The notes under the pieces were generated by a model that ran no database searches, was not told the DNA's origin, and saw only the letters and a program-made list of their open reading frames with translations. Positions 1 to 9,865 of a DNA stretch of 64,000 bases are shown here, in pieces. A program made the position numbers and the translations under genes. Each line of letters opens with the position of its first letter. The first letter of the stretch is position 1. This stretch comes from Flavobacterium weaverense. GTDB taxonomy: Bacteria > Bacteroidota > Bacteroidia > Flavobacteriales > Flavobacteriaceae. The DNA is taken from positions 620,001 through 684,000 of the forward strand of contig NZ_REFH01000008.1 in the NCBI RefSeq assembly GCF_003688495.1. The letters run 5' to 3'.

Positions 1-1
1 T

Positions 2-1435
2 TTTGCGCCAGAGGAAAAAGAGCGTTTTGATGTTAGTATTAGTGGTAAGTTAGAAGGTATTGGAGCTCGTCTACAAAAGAAAAATGATTTTACTGAAATC
101 ACAGAACTTATATCTGGTGGACCAGCATGGAGAGGAAAACTTTTAGAAGCAGGTGACTTAATCATGAAAGTGGCTCAAGGTAAAAGTGAGGCAGTAGAAG
201 TAGTGGGAATGCGTCTTGATGATGTTGTTAAAAAAATAAAAGGACCTAAAGGTTCTGAAGTTCGATTGACCGTTAAGAAAGTAGATGGAACTATTAAGGT
301 TATTCCGATCATTAGAGACATCGTTGAAATTGAGGAAACATACGCAAAGTCAAGCGTTGTGAATAAAGACGGATTGAAATATGGGGTTATCTATTTGCCG
401 AAATTCTATATTGATTTCGAAAATAAAGACGGTAGAGATGCTGGAAAAGATATCGCTATTGAAGTAGACCGATTGAAAAAAGCTGGTGTAGATGGAATCG
501 TATTAGATGTTCGCGATGATGGTGGTGGATCTTTATCTACTGTTGTAGATATTGCCGGTTTATTTATTGAACAAGGGCCAATCGTCCAAATCAAATCAGC
601 AGGTCGAAGAAAAGAAGTTCTATACGATAGAGATAAAAAGATTGAGTGGGATGGACCATTAGTGATCATGGTAAATAGTTTCTCTGCTTCAGCTTCAGAA
701 ATTTTAGCAGCTGCAATTCAAGATTATAAAAGAGGAATTATCATTGGTAGTAAACAAACTTATGGTAAAGGAACGGTACAAAATGTTATTGATTTAAACC
801 AATTTGTTCGCAGTAGTTCTGCGGGTGACCTAGGAGCGGTTAAAACTACAACTCAAAAGTTCTATAGAATAAACGGAGGCTCAACCCAACTTGAAGGAGT
901 AAGAAGTGATATCGTAATGCCAGATAGATATGCGTATTTAAAAATGGGTGAACGTGATATTAGTAACGCAATGCCATGGGATAAAATTGATAAGGCTGAG
1001 TATACAGAATGGAATAAAAATGCAAATTTTAATCAAGCAATTGCTAACAGTAAAAGTAGAATTAGTAGTAATCCGCAGTTCCAGTTAATTGAGGAAAACG
1101 CAAAATGGATTGATAGCAGAAGTAAAGAAAATGTATATAATTTAAACATCGATAAATTCAAAACGGCACAAACTGAAATTGAAGAGAAAGCTAAAAAATA
1201 CAAACCAATCTTTGATTACAAGAATACATTGACATTTACATCTTTACCTTATGAGACAGACGTAATGAATAATGATGCTACTTTGAAAGAAAAAAGAGAA
1301 AGGTGGCATGAAGCATTAGCGAAAGATATATATGTTGAAGAAGCGCTTAATGTTTTAGATGATTTGCAATCCAAAACAATTACTAAAAAAGCGATTCCAG
1401 TTACTATTAAAAAAGAAAAATTAGTTAAATCTTAA
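2..1435 (+). CDS. Carboxy-terminal processing (tail-specific) protease, 5'-truncated by window edge
   Basis: The reading frame is open from base 2, so the gene starts before the window; the first internal ATG (164) lies inside the PDZ domain and is not the start. The visible part holds most of a PDZ domain (about 40-300), then an S41 peptidase domain with the SASASE serine signature (683-700) and the YGKGTVQ lysine signature (near 763-783), the Ser/Lys dyad of Prc/CtpA proteases. The long tail after it fits the Prc/Tsp type (C-terminal DUF3340-like region) rather than short CtpA. These periplasmic enzymes degrade or trim proteins from their C-terminus. Family assignment is firm; the physiological substrate cannot be read from the sequence. 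Confidence 0.95.
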   Translation, partial: FAPEEKERFDVSISGKLEGIGARLQKKNDFTEITELISGGPAWRGKLLEAGDLIMKVAQGKSEAVEVVGMRLDDVVKKIKGPKGSEVRLTVKKVDGTIKVIPIIRDIVEIEETYAKSSVVNKDGLKYGVIYLPKFYIDFENKDGRDAGKDIAIEVDRLKKAGVDGIVLDVRDDGGGSLSTVVDIAGLFIEQGPIVQIKSAGRRKEVLYDRDKKIEWDGPLVIMVNSFSASASEILAAAIQDYKRGIIIGSKQTYGKGTVQNVIDLNQFVRSSSAGDLGAVKTTTQKFYRINGGSTQLEGVRSDIVMPDRYAYLKMGERDISNAMPWDKIDKAEYTEWNKNANFNQAIANSKSRISSNPQFQLIEENAKWIDSRSKENVYNLNIDKFKTAQTEIEEKAKKYKPIFDYKNTLTFTSLPYETDVMNNDATLKEKRERWHEALAKDIYVEEALNVLDDLQSKTITKKAIPVTIKKEKLVKS

Positions 1436-1466
1436 TAGATCATAAATCGGTAATTCATATAAAAAT

Positions 1467-1503
1467 GCGCTCTGAAGGAAATTTTCTTTTGGAGCGTTTT
1501 TTT
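1467..1503 (+). terminator. Terminator after tail-specific protease gene
   Basis: Short inverted repeat CGCTC (1468-1472) and GAGCG (1492-1496) with further partial pairing inside, followed by seven T. Placed 30 bases after the stop codon. Confidence 0.7.
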
Positions 1504-1589
1504 ATACTTCACTTTATAAATGATATTTTACTTTTTATAAGTATCTTGTTTTCTTATTCAAACCAGAATAATCAATCTAAAATAGTATA

Positions 1590-2435
1590 ATGAAGACAAA
1601 CAGCTCGTTTATAATTTTATTATTTTCGTTGACGTGTTTTTATTCATGTAATAAAAACCAATCCAATGATAATGACACAACGATACAAACTGAAAAGTCT
1701 TTTGAAGGTGGAAGAGTAAATACTGATGACTATAATGATACGGCGATGACGGGTGGTAATTTTGACTTTTTACCAACTTCAACAACTAATCAAATTGTCA
1801 ACCACAGTTATTATACACTTTCGTACAATGAAGAATTTGAGCAAGCAGAGTGGGTTGCATACGAATTAAAGAAGTCTCATGTGCAAAACAGTAATTTTAA
1901 AAGACCTTATTTTATAGAAGACTCGAAGGTTACAACCGGTTCTGCAGATTGGAAAAACTATAAAAACTCCGGCTACGATAAAGGACATCTTTGCCCAGCG
2001 GGTGATATGGCTTTCGATCAGAACGCATACAACGACACTTTCTTAACCTCAAATATTTCACCCCAAGATCATAAATTTAATGAAGGAGTCTGGAATAGAT
2101 TAGAGCAAAAAGTACGTTATTGGGCTGTAAAATATGATGGTTTATATGTCGTTACGGGAGGTGTTTTAGAAAGCTCATTGCCAACAATAGGGAAGGAAAA
2201 AGTTTCAGTACCTAAATATTTCTATAAAGTACTAATGAGCACAGTTGGAAACAAATCTAAAATGATCGCGTTTTTAGTTCCAAACGAAAAAAGTGATAAG
2301 CCACTTTATGAATTTGTGGTGTCTGTTGATAGCATTGAAAAATTAACGGGAATAGATTTCTTCCCAAAATTAGAAGATAAAGTGGAAGATATACTAGAAC
2401 GCAACACTGATTATAAAGATTGGAGTTTTAAATAG
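1590..2435 (+). CDS. DNA/RNA non-specific endonuclease, lipoprotein
   Basis: 281 residues. The N-terminus is a hydrophobic signal ending in a lipobox with Cys20, so the mature protein is probably membrane-anchored in the periplasm or outer membrane. The NucA/EndA (beta-beta-alpha metal) nuclease domain covers about residues 75-270. The active-site motif usually written DRGH is DKGH here (residues 130-133, His133 as general base), followed by the metal-ligand region TSNISPQ and a downstream NEGVWNRLE segment. Family members cut DNA and RNA without sequence preference. It stands alone and converges on rodA with only 13 bases between the two stops. The Arg to Lys change occurs in some family members, so activity is likely but not certain. 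Confidence 0.9.
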   Translation: MKTNSSFIILLFSLTCFYSCNKNQSNDNDTTIQTEKSFEGGRVNTDDYNDTAMTGGNFDFLPTSTTNQIVNHSYYTLSYNEEFEQAEWVAYELKKSHVQNSNFKRPYFIEDSKVTTGSADWKNYKNSGYDKGHLCPAGDMAFDQNAYNDTFLTSNISPQDHKFNEGVWNRLEQKVRYWAVKYDGLYVVTGGVLESSLPTIGKEKVSVPKYFYKVLMSTVGNKSKMIAFLVPNEKSDKPLYEFVVSVDSIEKLTGIDFFPKLEDKVEDILERNTDYKDWSFK

Positions 2436-2448
2436 TAGGCAATATAAT

Positions 2449-3684
2449 TTACCACTCATTCACTTTATTAGCATCCATTTTTATAAAGATAAACAGTAAG
2501 ATCGTGAATCCCCAAAGTCCTGATCCTCCATAAGAGAAAAAGGGCAGTGGCACTCCAATTGTTGGGAATATACCAACAACCATCGCAATATTTACAAAAA
2601 AGTGTGTAAATAAAATTCCAGCGACACAATAACCGTAAACTCTACTAAATTTTGTTTTTTGCCTTTCAGCTAAATAGATTATTCTAAGAAATAAACCTGC
2701 AAAAAGTGCAATTACAACTAATGAACCAGCGAAACCCCACTCTTCACCTACAGTTGTGAAAATATAATCGGTATGTTGTTCCGGTACAAATCCACCTTTT
2801 GTTTGTGTTCCTTCAAGAAATCCTTTTCCAATCCAACCACCAGATCCGATTGCGATTTCTGATTGGTTTGTGTTATATCCTATTCCTTTCATGTCTACTG
2901 TTTTTCCTAAAAGGATGTTGAAACGGTCTCTATGATGCTGTTTGAATAAGTTGTCAAATACGTAGTCGACAGAAAAAACAAATGCAGTAATAAGCGCGAA
3001 AAGTATGCTACTTAAAACAATGTTTCGGTCGCCTAATCTAGATTTAAAATGGACGATGACTAAAACTGCAAGTCCTATTAGTATCACATATTGCGGTTCT
3101 AATACTAGTGTTAAGATAAATAACAGTACAGTCACAAAACCAGTTACTACATACCAAGCAGGTAAGCCTTCACGGTACAAAACAATTATAAAAATGCTAT
3201 AGATTAACGCACTCCCAGGATCGGGCTGTGGCAAAATTAACATTACAGGTAATAGTATAATAGCGAGGGCTTGCCATTGTCGACTGACTTCTTTTAAATT
3301 TATTTGAGTGTCACTTAAATATTTTGCTAGCGCCAATGATGTTGCGGCTTTTGCAAATTCAGAAGGTTGTAATGTAAAACTACCTATTGCATACCAACAA
3401 CGCTGTCCAGCAATTGTTTTTCCAAAGGCGAATAAGCCTACTAATGACAGTAAGGAGATTATAAAAATAATACTGGCATACTTTTCGTAAAATTTGCCAT
3501 CAACTGATAGCACTACGAAAATCAAAGGAATGGTTAGAACAATAAATATCAATTGCTTCTGATACGTGTCCTCCATTGAAGACAAGGATGAAGAGTATAT
3601 ATTTAGCCAGCCCAAAATAACTAATAACGTATAAATTACTATACTTATCCAGTCAATATTGTTTGATACACTTTGGTTTTTCAT
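2449..3684 (-). CDS. rodA: Rod-shape SEDS glycosyltransferase RodA
   Basis: 411 residues with about ten membrane helices, the normal SEDS family size. RodA polymerises lipid II into glycan strands during lateral wall growth, in complex with PBP2. The C-terminal signature PFFSYGGSG and the FVPEQHTDYIFT segment of the large extracellular loop are clear. It is the last gene of the minus-strand elongation operon, six bases after mrdA. The order mreB-mreC-mreD-mrdA-rodA fixes it as RodA rather than the division paralogue FtsW. Confidence 0.97.
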   Translation of the reverse strand: MKNQSVSNNIDWISIVIYTLLVILGWLNIYSSSLSSMEDTYQKQLIFIVLTIPLIFVVLSVDGKFYEKYASIIFIISLLSLVGLFAFGKTIAGQRCWYAIGSFTLQPSEFAKAATSLALAKYLSDTQINLKEVSRQWQALAIILLPVMLILPQPDPGSALIYSIFIIVLYREGLPAWYVVTGFVTVLLFILTLVLEPQYVILIGLAVLVIVHFKSRLGDRNIVLSSILFALITAFVFSVDYVFDNLFKQHHRDRFNILLGKTVDMKGIGYNTNQSEIAIGSGGWIGKGFLEGTQTKGGFVPEQHTDYIFTTVGEEWGFAGSLVVIALFAGLFLRIIYLAERQKTKFSRVYGYCVAGILFTHFFVNIAMVVGIFPTIGVPLPFFSYGGSGLWGFTILLFIFIKMDANKVNEW

Positions 3685-3689
3685 CTGAA

Positions 3690-5642
3690 TTATATCGCTT
3701 GTTTTTTCTCTTTTGTAGTATCAATTTTCACTTTAACTACTGGAATTGCTATTTTTTTGTTTAAAATCGAATCGCGAATTCTCATTTGTGCCTTTACTTT
3801 TGCAGAAAGCCCGCCTAGTTTAGCATATTCACTTTGTAAACTAGTCGCCAATATCTTTTTCTCTAAATCAATTCTTGTGATTTTTTGACGAAGGTATTTC
3901 TCAATCATTAAGCTGGCAATTGGTCCAGCTATCGCAGCTCCAAACCCTCCATTTTCAACCATTACAGCAATTGCTATTTTTGGATTGTCTTTTGGCGCGA
4001 AAGCTACAAATATGGAGTGATCTTTTAATTGTACTCTTTTACCTCCAATTTTTGCAAAATTTTCTGCTGTACCTGTTTTACCGCAAATGTCTATTCCTTC
4101 AACTTTAAGAGCTCTTGCAGTACCTAAGTTAAAAACGTCCGAAAGACCGCTTATAATTGGCTTAAAATGTTTTTTATCGATGGTAGTTACATGTTTTGTT
4201 GTAAACTTCTCATCTATTTTATGCTCTTCTATTTTTTTGATGATGTGAGGCGTGTAATAATAACCTTCATTAGCAATTGTCGCCATCATGTTTGCTAACT
4301 GAATTGGAGTCATTACTATTTCTCCCTGTCCGATAGCATTAGAAACGATAGTGGTAGATCTCCAACCTCCATTAGGATAGATTTTTTTATAAGTTTTCGA
4401 ATCTGGGATTTTTCCTCTTTTACCTGTTGGTAAATCATACCCCATAAATTGACCTAGACCAAAGCTTTTTACGTGATTACTCCAAATATCTACTGCTTTA
4501 GCTGGATTATTGTATTTGTTTATGGTTAGCATAAAGGCTTGTGCAAAATAAGTATTGCAAGAATTATAAATCCCGTTATGTAATTGTTGGGCAGGTGGGT
4601 GCGCGTGACATTTCATAAATCTACCGCGTCCATAACTAAATCCATGGTTGCAATAGAAAGTTGTTTGTTCATTAATTACGCCTTCCTGCAACCCAATAAG
4701 TCCGGTTAAAATTTTAAACGGGGAACCTGGTGGATATTCGGCTAATAAGCCTCTGTCATAAAGTGGTTTTGCAATAGAGTCGCGATATAATTCAGTGTAA
4801 TTTTTAGAGCGTTGTCTTCCCACTAATATTCCAGGATCATAAGATGGTGCTGTTACTAACGCTAGTATTTCACCTGAACTAGGTTCAATGGCAACAATTC
4901 CTCCTCTTTTGTTGAGCATTAATTCCTCTCCATATTTTTGTAGTTCAGCGTCAATAGTAAGATTGATGTCTTCACCTTGTACGGCGATAGTATCATACTT
5001 TCCATCCTTATACGAACCGATTTCGCGATTGTACTTGTCTTTTTGAACATATTTAACTCCTTTGACACCTCTCAAAAGGTCTTCATAGCTCTGTTCTACA
5101 CCTTGTTGTCCTATTAAGTCACCGCTGTTATAGTACGGGTTTTTAGCAACTAATCTCTCATTAACTTGAGTGATGAATCCAAAAATATTAGCGCCAAAAC
5201 CTACTTCGTAATCCCTCAACGAACGTTTTTGGAAATAAAAGCCTTCATATTTTCGAATTTTTTCTTGGAAAGCAGCAAATTCACTTTTGTTTAATTGCGA
5301 TAAGAAAACGGAGGGAAGTCTAGGACTGTATACTTTAGCCTTTGCAATTTTTTGGATAAAGTCTTCTTTAGTGATGTTCAGTAATTGGCAAAACTCTAAT
5401 GTGTCAGTTTTTTTTACCTCGCGAGGAATTACCATAATGTCATAAGACGCTTGATTAGCAACTAATAACTTTCCTTTTCGATCATATATATAGCCACGCT
5501 CTGGATATTCGTATTTTTTTTTGATAGCGTTATTCTCCGACTTTAATTTTAAAGTATCGTCAACAACCTGTAAGTAAAAAATTCGAATTAAAAGTAATGA
5601 AGTGGCAATGATAATTAAAGAAGGCAACAAGACTTTTCTCAT
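3690..5642 (-). CDS. mrdA: Penicillin-binding protein 2 (elongation transpeptidase)
   Basis: 650 residues. One N-terminal membrane helix (about 5-22), a PBP dimerisation domain, then the transpeptidase domain with SPFK (catalytic Ser near residue 308), SCN (near 361) and KTGTAE (near 520). It cross-links peptidoglycan made by RodA during cell elongation, on the outer face of the inner membrane. Its start overlaps the end of mreD by four bases, which suggests translational coupling. Confidence 0.97.
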   Translation of the reverse strand: MRKVLLPSLIIIATSLLLIRIFYLQVVDDTLKLKSENNAIKKKYEYPERGYIYDRKGKLLVANQASYDIMVIPREVKKTDTLEFCQLLNITKEDFIQKIAKAKVYSPRLPSVFLSQLNKSEFAAFQEKIRKYEGFYFQKRSLRDYEVGFGANIFGFITQVNERLVAKNPYYNSGDLIGQQGVEQSYEDLLRGVKGVKYVQKDKYNREIGSYKDGKYDTIAVQGEDINLTIDAELQKYGEELMLNKRGGIVAIEPSSGEILALVTAPSYDPGILVGRQRSKNYTELYRDSIAKPLYDRGLLAEYPPGSPFKILTGLIGLQEGVINEQTTFYCNHGFSYGRGRFMKCHAHPPAQQLHNGIYNSCNTYFAQAFMLTINKYNNPAKAVDIWSNHVKSFGLGQFMGYDLPTGKRGKIPDSKTYKKIYPNGGWRSTTIVSNAIGQGEIVMTPIQLANMMATIANEGYYYTPHIIKKIEEHKIDEKFTTKHVTTIDKKHFKPIISGLSDVFNLGTARALKVEGIDICGKTGTAENFAKIGGKRVQLKDHSIFVAFAPKDNPKIAIAVMVENGGFGAAIAGPIASLMIEKYLRQKITRIDLEKKILATSLQSEYAKLGGLSAKVKAQMRIRDSILNKKIAIPVVKVKIDTTKEKKQAI

Positions 5643-6145
5643 CTTTTGTTAGGCTTAATAAGATATATGATAATAATACAAATTATGATGGTGAATACAG
5701 TACTTAATAATGTCGTTATTAAAGTATCTAATATATAGGTCAACTGGAAAGCCTCTAATAAAAATAAGGTAAAGTGATGTATAACAACTGATAGTAATAT
5801 AAATGAAAATCGTTGTGGTGTTAAAACATCATTTAATTTTATTGTTTGATATTCATAACTTAGTCCAAAAGCAAACTTGAAAATGGATGGCCTAAAGTAA
5901 GCTAAAACTAAACAGGCTGTTGCATGCGTTCCTCCAGAATTACTAAATAAATCCATGATTATTCCAAGTAAAAAACTCGCCGCTATTAAACCAGATTTAT
6001 TACCATTTACGGGATACAAGATTATAAACAAAATATATGGAAATGGACTTATGTAGCCCAAAAAGTTCATATTATTGAATATGATGATCTGAACGGCTAG
6101 TAATAGCAAAAAACGAAAAATATTGGCTAACAAGGCACTATTCAT
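5639..6145 (-). CDS. mreD: Rod shape-determining protein MreD
   Basis: 168 residues, almost wholly hydrophobic with five to six membrane helices, typical of MreD. It links MreC to the RodA/PBP2 synthase in the inner membrane. The family is poorly conserved, so the call rests mainly on its place between mreC (8-base overlap) and mrdA (4-base overlap) together with size and topology. Confidence 0.92.
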   Translation of the reverse strand: MNSALLANIFRFLLLLAVQIIIFNNMNFLGYISPFPYILFIILYPVNGNKSGLIAASFLLGIIMDLFSNSGGTHATACLVLAYFRPSIFKFAFGLSYEYQTIKLNDVLTPQRFSFILLSVVIHHFTLFLLEAFQLTYILDTLITTLLSTVFTIIICIIIIYLIKPNKR

Positions 6146-6962
6146 CTTTTAGTTTTTTTTCTAAATTAATAACTTCGTCGCGATCTTTTCTTTTGATAAT
6201 ATATACATGACCTAGATTTGTCATGTCATTAAAAAGTTTGATATCTAGTGTGTAAAAATTAGTTTGAGTATCTCTATAAATTTTAGCGATTGTTCCAATG
6301 TTAATGTTCTCAGGAAATATCACAGATTGTCCACCAGTAACAACTGTGTCTCCAACTTTGATTAATGCAAGTCTAGGAAGATCTGTTAGTTGGACAAAAC
6401 CAGTGCTTTTACCATTCCAGTTTAATGAACCAAAATGATCAGACTTTTTAATCTTAGCGTTGATTTGAGTTCTTTTGTTTAATATACTTATTACAGTAGA
6501 ATATCTTGGCGAGGTGTTTTCTATAATTCCAACAATACCTAAACTATTGACAACACCCATGTCAGATTTCACACCATCTAACTCACCAGAATTTAAAGTC
6601 AGGTAATTTTCGTAAACATTATAGGAGTTATGAATTACTTTTGAAACAATAATATCTTCCAGCTTTACGCCTTTTAAGCTATCAAGTTTTCTAGCTGAAG
6701 CAGTGTCTTTAGCGTTAAATAAAAGACTTTTTAGTTTAGCATTTTCAATAGCAAGAGCATCGTTTTGAGTTTTTAGATTCAAATACTCATTAAGATTACT
6801 CACTTTTTCATAAACTCCACCACTTAAAAAATTTGCTGAGCTTATAATCTTACTTCTGTGGAAAGAATGTGACTGTATCGTTAAGGACAACGATATAGTT
6901 AAAAGCAGCAAAAACAGTATTCTGTTACTGTTTTTAAAAATAAAATTAAATATTTGCTGCAT
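6138..6962 (-). CDS. mreC: Rod shape-determining protein MreC
   Basis: 274 residues: one N-terminal membrane helix (about 13-30), a short coiled coil (about 55-80) and the beta-rich periplasmic MreC domain. MreC activates PBP2/RodA and ties them to the MreB filament. A charged lysine-rich tail overlaps mreD. It is separated from mreB by 96 bases that contain a 17-bp inverted repeat. Confidence 0.95.
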   Translation of the reverse strand: MQQIFNFIFKNSNRILFLLLLTISLSLTIQSHSFHRSKIISSANFLSGGVYEKVSNLNEYLNLKTQNDALAIENAKLKSLLFNAKDTASARKLDSLKGVKLEDIIVSKVIHNSYNVYENYLTLNSGELDGVKSDMGVVNSLGIVGIIENTSPRYSTVISILNKRTQINAKIKKSDHFGSLNWNGKSTGFVQLTDLPRLALIKVGDTVVTGGQSVIFPENINIGTIAKIYRDTQTNFYTLDIKLFNDMTNLGHVYIIKRKDRDEVINLEKKLKDE

Positions 6963-7000
6963 TTTATGAAATTGAATATTTAAAAAAAAATCAAAAATGT

Positions 7001-7048
7001 AATTCTAAATTCTAATCGCTCCACTATCGAGGATTAGAATTTAGAATT
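7001..7048 (-). terminator. 17-bp inverted repeat between mreB and mreC
   Basis: The arms (7001-7017 and 7032-7048) are perfectly complementary with a 14-base loop. On the transcribed strand a T-rich stretch follows only after about 20 bases, so it may be a weak terminator, an RNA-processing or stabilising hairpin that sets mreB expression above mreC, or simply a repeat. Confidence 0.5.
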
Positions 7049-7058
7049 TATCTTTTCG

Positions 7059-8087
7059 TTATTTTATAAGAATACTTTTAAATTTAGTAACGTTTTTAAG
7101 TGCCATTCCAGTTCCTCTTACAACTGCTCTTAATGGATCTTCCGCGATATATACTGGTAGATCTGTTTTTTGAGAAATTCTTTTATCAAGACCTCTCAAC
7201 ATTGATCCACCACCTGCAAGATAAATTCCAGTGTTGTAAATATCAGCAGCTAATTCTGGAGGAGTTTGCGATAATGTTTCCATTACTGCATCTTCAATAC
7301 GTTGAATTGATTTGTCTAATGCTTTGGCAATTTCTCTATAAGAAACTTCAACTTGTTTAGGCTTACCAGTTAGTAAATCTCTACCTTGAACTGACATGTC
7401 CTCTGGAGGAGTTTCTAGATCTTCAATAGCAGCCCCAATTTGGATTTTTATCTTTTCAGCAGTACTTTCTCCAACAAAAAGGTTGTGTTGTGTACGCATG
7501 TAATAAACGATATCATTTGTAAAAACATCACCAGCAATTTTCACTGATTTGTCGCAAACAATCCCGCCTAATGCAATAACTGCAATTTCAGTTGTTCCAC
7601 CACCTATGTCAACAATCATGTTCCCTTTAGGTTGCATAATATCAATTCCGATACCTATAGCCGCAGCCATTGGCTCATGAATTAAATATACTTCTTTACC
7701 GTTAACGCGTTCACAAGATTCTTTTACAGCTCTCATTTCCACTTCAGTAATACCAGAAGGGATACATACTATCATTCTTAACGCAGGAGTAAACATTCTT
7801 TTCTTCAATGCTGGTATGCTTTTGATAAACATACTAATCATTTTTTCTGAAGCATCAAAGTCAGCAATTACACCATCTTTCAAAGGCCTTATGGTCTTAA
7901 TGTTTTCATGTGTTTTACCTTGCATCATGTTGGCTTCTTTACCAACAGCAATGATTTTACCCGAAACCCTATCACGAGCGACTATTGATGGGCTGTCAAT
8001 TACAACTTTATCATTATGTATGATTAAAGTATTAGCGGTACCAAGGTCTATCGCAATATCCTCGGTCATGAAATCAAAAAATCCCAT
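7059..8087 (-). CDS. mreB: Rod shape-determining actin homologue MreB
   Basis: 342 residues, the standard MreB length. The actin-fold ATPase motifs are present: the phosphate-1 loop IDLGTANT near the N-terminus, the phosphate-2 loop DIGGGTTE in the middle, and AGGGSMLRGLD near the C-terminus. It forms membrane-bound filaments that direct lateral wall synthesis by the gene products encoded just downstream. It lies 55 bases after purH on the same strand but has its own promoter-like sequence. Confidence 0.98.
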   Translation of the reverse strand: MGFFDFMTEDIAIDLGTANTLIIHNDKVVIDSPSIVARDRVSGKIIAVGKEANMMQGKTHENIKTIRPLKDGVIADFDASEKMISMFIKSIPALKKRMFTPALRMIVCIPSGITEVEMRAVKESCERVNGKEVYLIHEPMAAAIGIGIDIMQPKGNMIVDIGGGTTEIAVIALGGIVCDKSVKIAGDVFTNDIVYYMRTQHNLFVGESTAEKIKIQIGAAIEDLETPPEDMSVQGRDLLTGKPKQVEVSYREIAKALDKSIQRIEDAVMETLSQTPPELAADIYNTGIYLAGGGSMLRGLDKRISQKTDLPVYIAEDPLRAVVRGTGMALKNVTKFKSILIK

Positions 8088-8128
8088 AAGTTTTTTAAGG
8101 GTTAAAATTTATAATAAATAATAGGATG

Positions 8129-8136
8129 CAAAGTTA
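8129..8136 (-). promoter_or_regulatory. Probable mreB promoter, -7 element
   Basis: On the minus strand the sequence reads TAACTTTG, a full match to the Bacteroidota -7 consensus TAnnTTTG, 42 bases before the mreB start. A TTG at the proper distance is not evident, so it is scored as moderate. Confidence 0.5.
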
Positions 8137-8142
8137 AACAAA

Positions 8143-9669
8143 TTAATGTTTGAAATGACGAGTTCCCGTAAATACCATTGCAACTTTATTTTCATTGCAA
8201 TAATTAATACTTAGTTCATCTTTTATTGATCCTCCAGGCTGAATTACTGCTGTAATCCCTGCTTTTTTAGCTAATTCCACGCAATCTGGGAAAGGGAAAA
8301 AAGCATCACTTGCCATAGAAGCTCCATTCAAATCAAATCCGAAATTCTTTGCTTTTTCAATTGCTTGTAGCAATGCATCTACTCTTGAAGTTTGTCCTGT
8401 TCCAGAGGAAATAAGTGTTCCATTTTTTGCAAAAACAATCGTATTCGATTTAGTGTTTTTACATATTTTTGAAGCAAATATTAAATCTTTAATTTCTTGT
8501 TCAGTAGGTGCTGTTACTGTAACGGTTTTTAAAGCTTCTTTATTGTCAGTGATATTGTTTCTTTCTTGAATTAAAAGTCCATTTAGGCAAGTTCTTACTT
8601 GTTTATTAGGAAGTTCAACTTCATTTTGAATCAATATAATTCTGTTTTTCTTTTCTTCTAAAATTGCTTTAGCCTCGTCATCATAAGCAGGTGCTATAAC
8701 TACTTCGCAAAATAATTTGTTTATTTCTGTAGCGGTTGCAACATCTATTTTAGTGTTCGAAATTAAAACTCCTCCAAAAGCTGAAGTTGGATCACAAGCT
8801 AAAGCGACGTTATAAGCCTCGCTAATAGTTGGTCTAGTTGCTAATCCACACGCGTTATTGTGTTTTAGTATTGCAAACGTTGGACCGTCGTTTTTAAATT
8901 CATTGATCAAGTTTACTGCAGCATCAACATCTAATAAATTGTTGTATGACAATTCTTTTCCATGTACTTTGTTAAACATTGCGTCAAATTCACCAAAGAA
9001 GTATCCTTTTTGATGTGGGTTCTCTCCGTATCTTAACACTTGTCCATCAGCGATGCTTTCTTTATAGATTGTTTCATCAGTATTGAAATAGTTAAAAATA
9101 GCACCATCGTAATGAGAAGAAACGTGAAAAGCTTTAGTTGCAAGAAGTTTTCTGTTTTCTAATGTTGTTGCTCCGTTTTGAGAAGTAATTAAATCAAGCA
9201 ATAAACTATATTGATCTACTGAAGAAACAATTACAGTATCCTTGAAATTTTTTGCAGCAGCACGAATCAATGAAATTCCACCAATATCAATTTTTTCAAT
9301 AATATCTGCTTCGCTTGCGCCAGAAGCAACTGTTTTTTCAAAAGGGTATAAATCAACAATTACTAAGTCAATTTGCGGGATGTCAAACTCTTTCATTTGT
9401 TGAACATCACTTTCATTATCCTGACGATTTAATATTCCACCAAAAACTTTCGGGTGTAAAGTTTTCACTCGGCCACCTAAAATAGAAGGGTAAGAAGTTA
9501 CATCTTCAACAGGAATTACTGGAATTCCAAGATTTTTTATAAAATCCTCTGTTCCACCTGTAGAATAAAGTGTAACATTTTGACTGTTTAGTTGTCTTAC
9601 TATAGGTTCTAATCCTTCTTTAGAAAATACAGAGATTAATGCTGATTGAATTGTTTTAGTAGTGCTCAT
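8143..9669 (-). CDS. purH: Bifunctional AICAR formyltransferase / IMP cyclohydrolase
   Basis: 508 residues, full length. It catalyses the last two steps of IMP synthesis: formylation of AICAR with 10-formyl-THF and ring closure. The N-terminal MGS-like cyclohydrolase domain (about 1-150; STGGT and GGRVKTLHPK motifs) is followed by the formyltransferase domain with YGENPHQ and the catalytic KHNNACG region. In many Bacteroidota purH lies directly upstream of mreB, as here. The start at 9669 is the conserved one for the family. Confidence 0.98.
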   Translation of the reverse strand: MSTTKTIQSALISVFSKEGLEPIVRQLNSQNVTLYSTGGTEDFIKNLGIPVIPVEDVTSYPSILGGRVKTLHPKVFGGILNRQDNESDVQQMKEFDIPQIDLVIVDLYPFEKTVASGASEADIIEKIDIGGISLIRAAAKNFKDTVIVSSVDQYSLLLDLITSQNGATTLENRKLLATKAFHVSSHYDGAIFNYFNTDETIYKESIADGQVLRYGENPHQKGYFFGEFDAMFNKVHGKELSYNNLLDVDAAVNLINEFKNDGPTFAILKHNNACGLATRPTISEAYNVALACDPTSAFGGVLISNTKIDVATATEINKLFCEVVIAPAYDDEAKAILEEKKNRIILIQNEVELPNKQVRTCLNGLLIQERNNITDNKEALKTVTVTAPTEQEIKDLIFASKICKNTKSNTIVFAKNGTLISSGTGQTSRVDALLQAIEKAKNFGFDLNGASMASDAFFPFPDCVELAKKAGITAVIQPGGSIKDELSINYCNENKVAMVFTGTRHFKH

Positions 9670-9865
9670 TATGTAGTTATAGTTATAAAATGCAAAAATA
9701 GTTTTTTAATGTTAAAATAAAGGCATTTGAAAACGAGATAATTGTAATTTTTACTTCTATTTTATTGGTAGACATGAAATAGTAGCATCTGCTGATATTC
9801 AAAAAATATTTCATTAGGATTTTGACAATTATTTATGGAATTTTACTTTAACAAAAATAGATTGT

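Noticed and set aside
7816..8121. 101-codon ORF antisense to mreB
   Set aside because: Shadow of a highly conserved gene; no start context, no recognisable protein.
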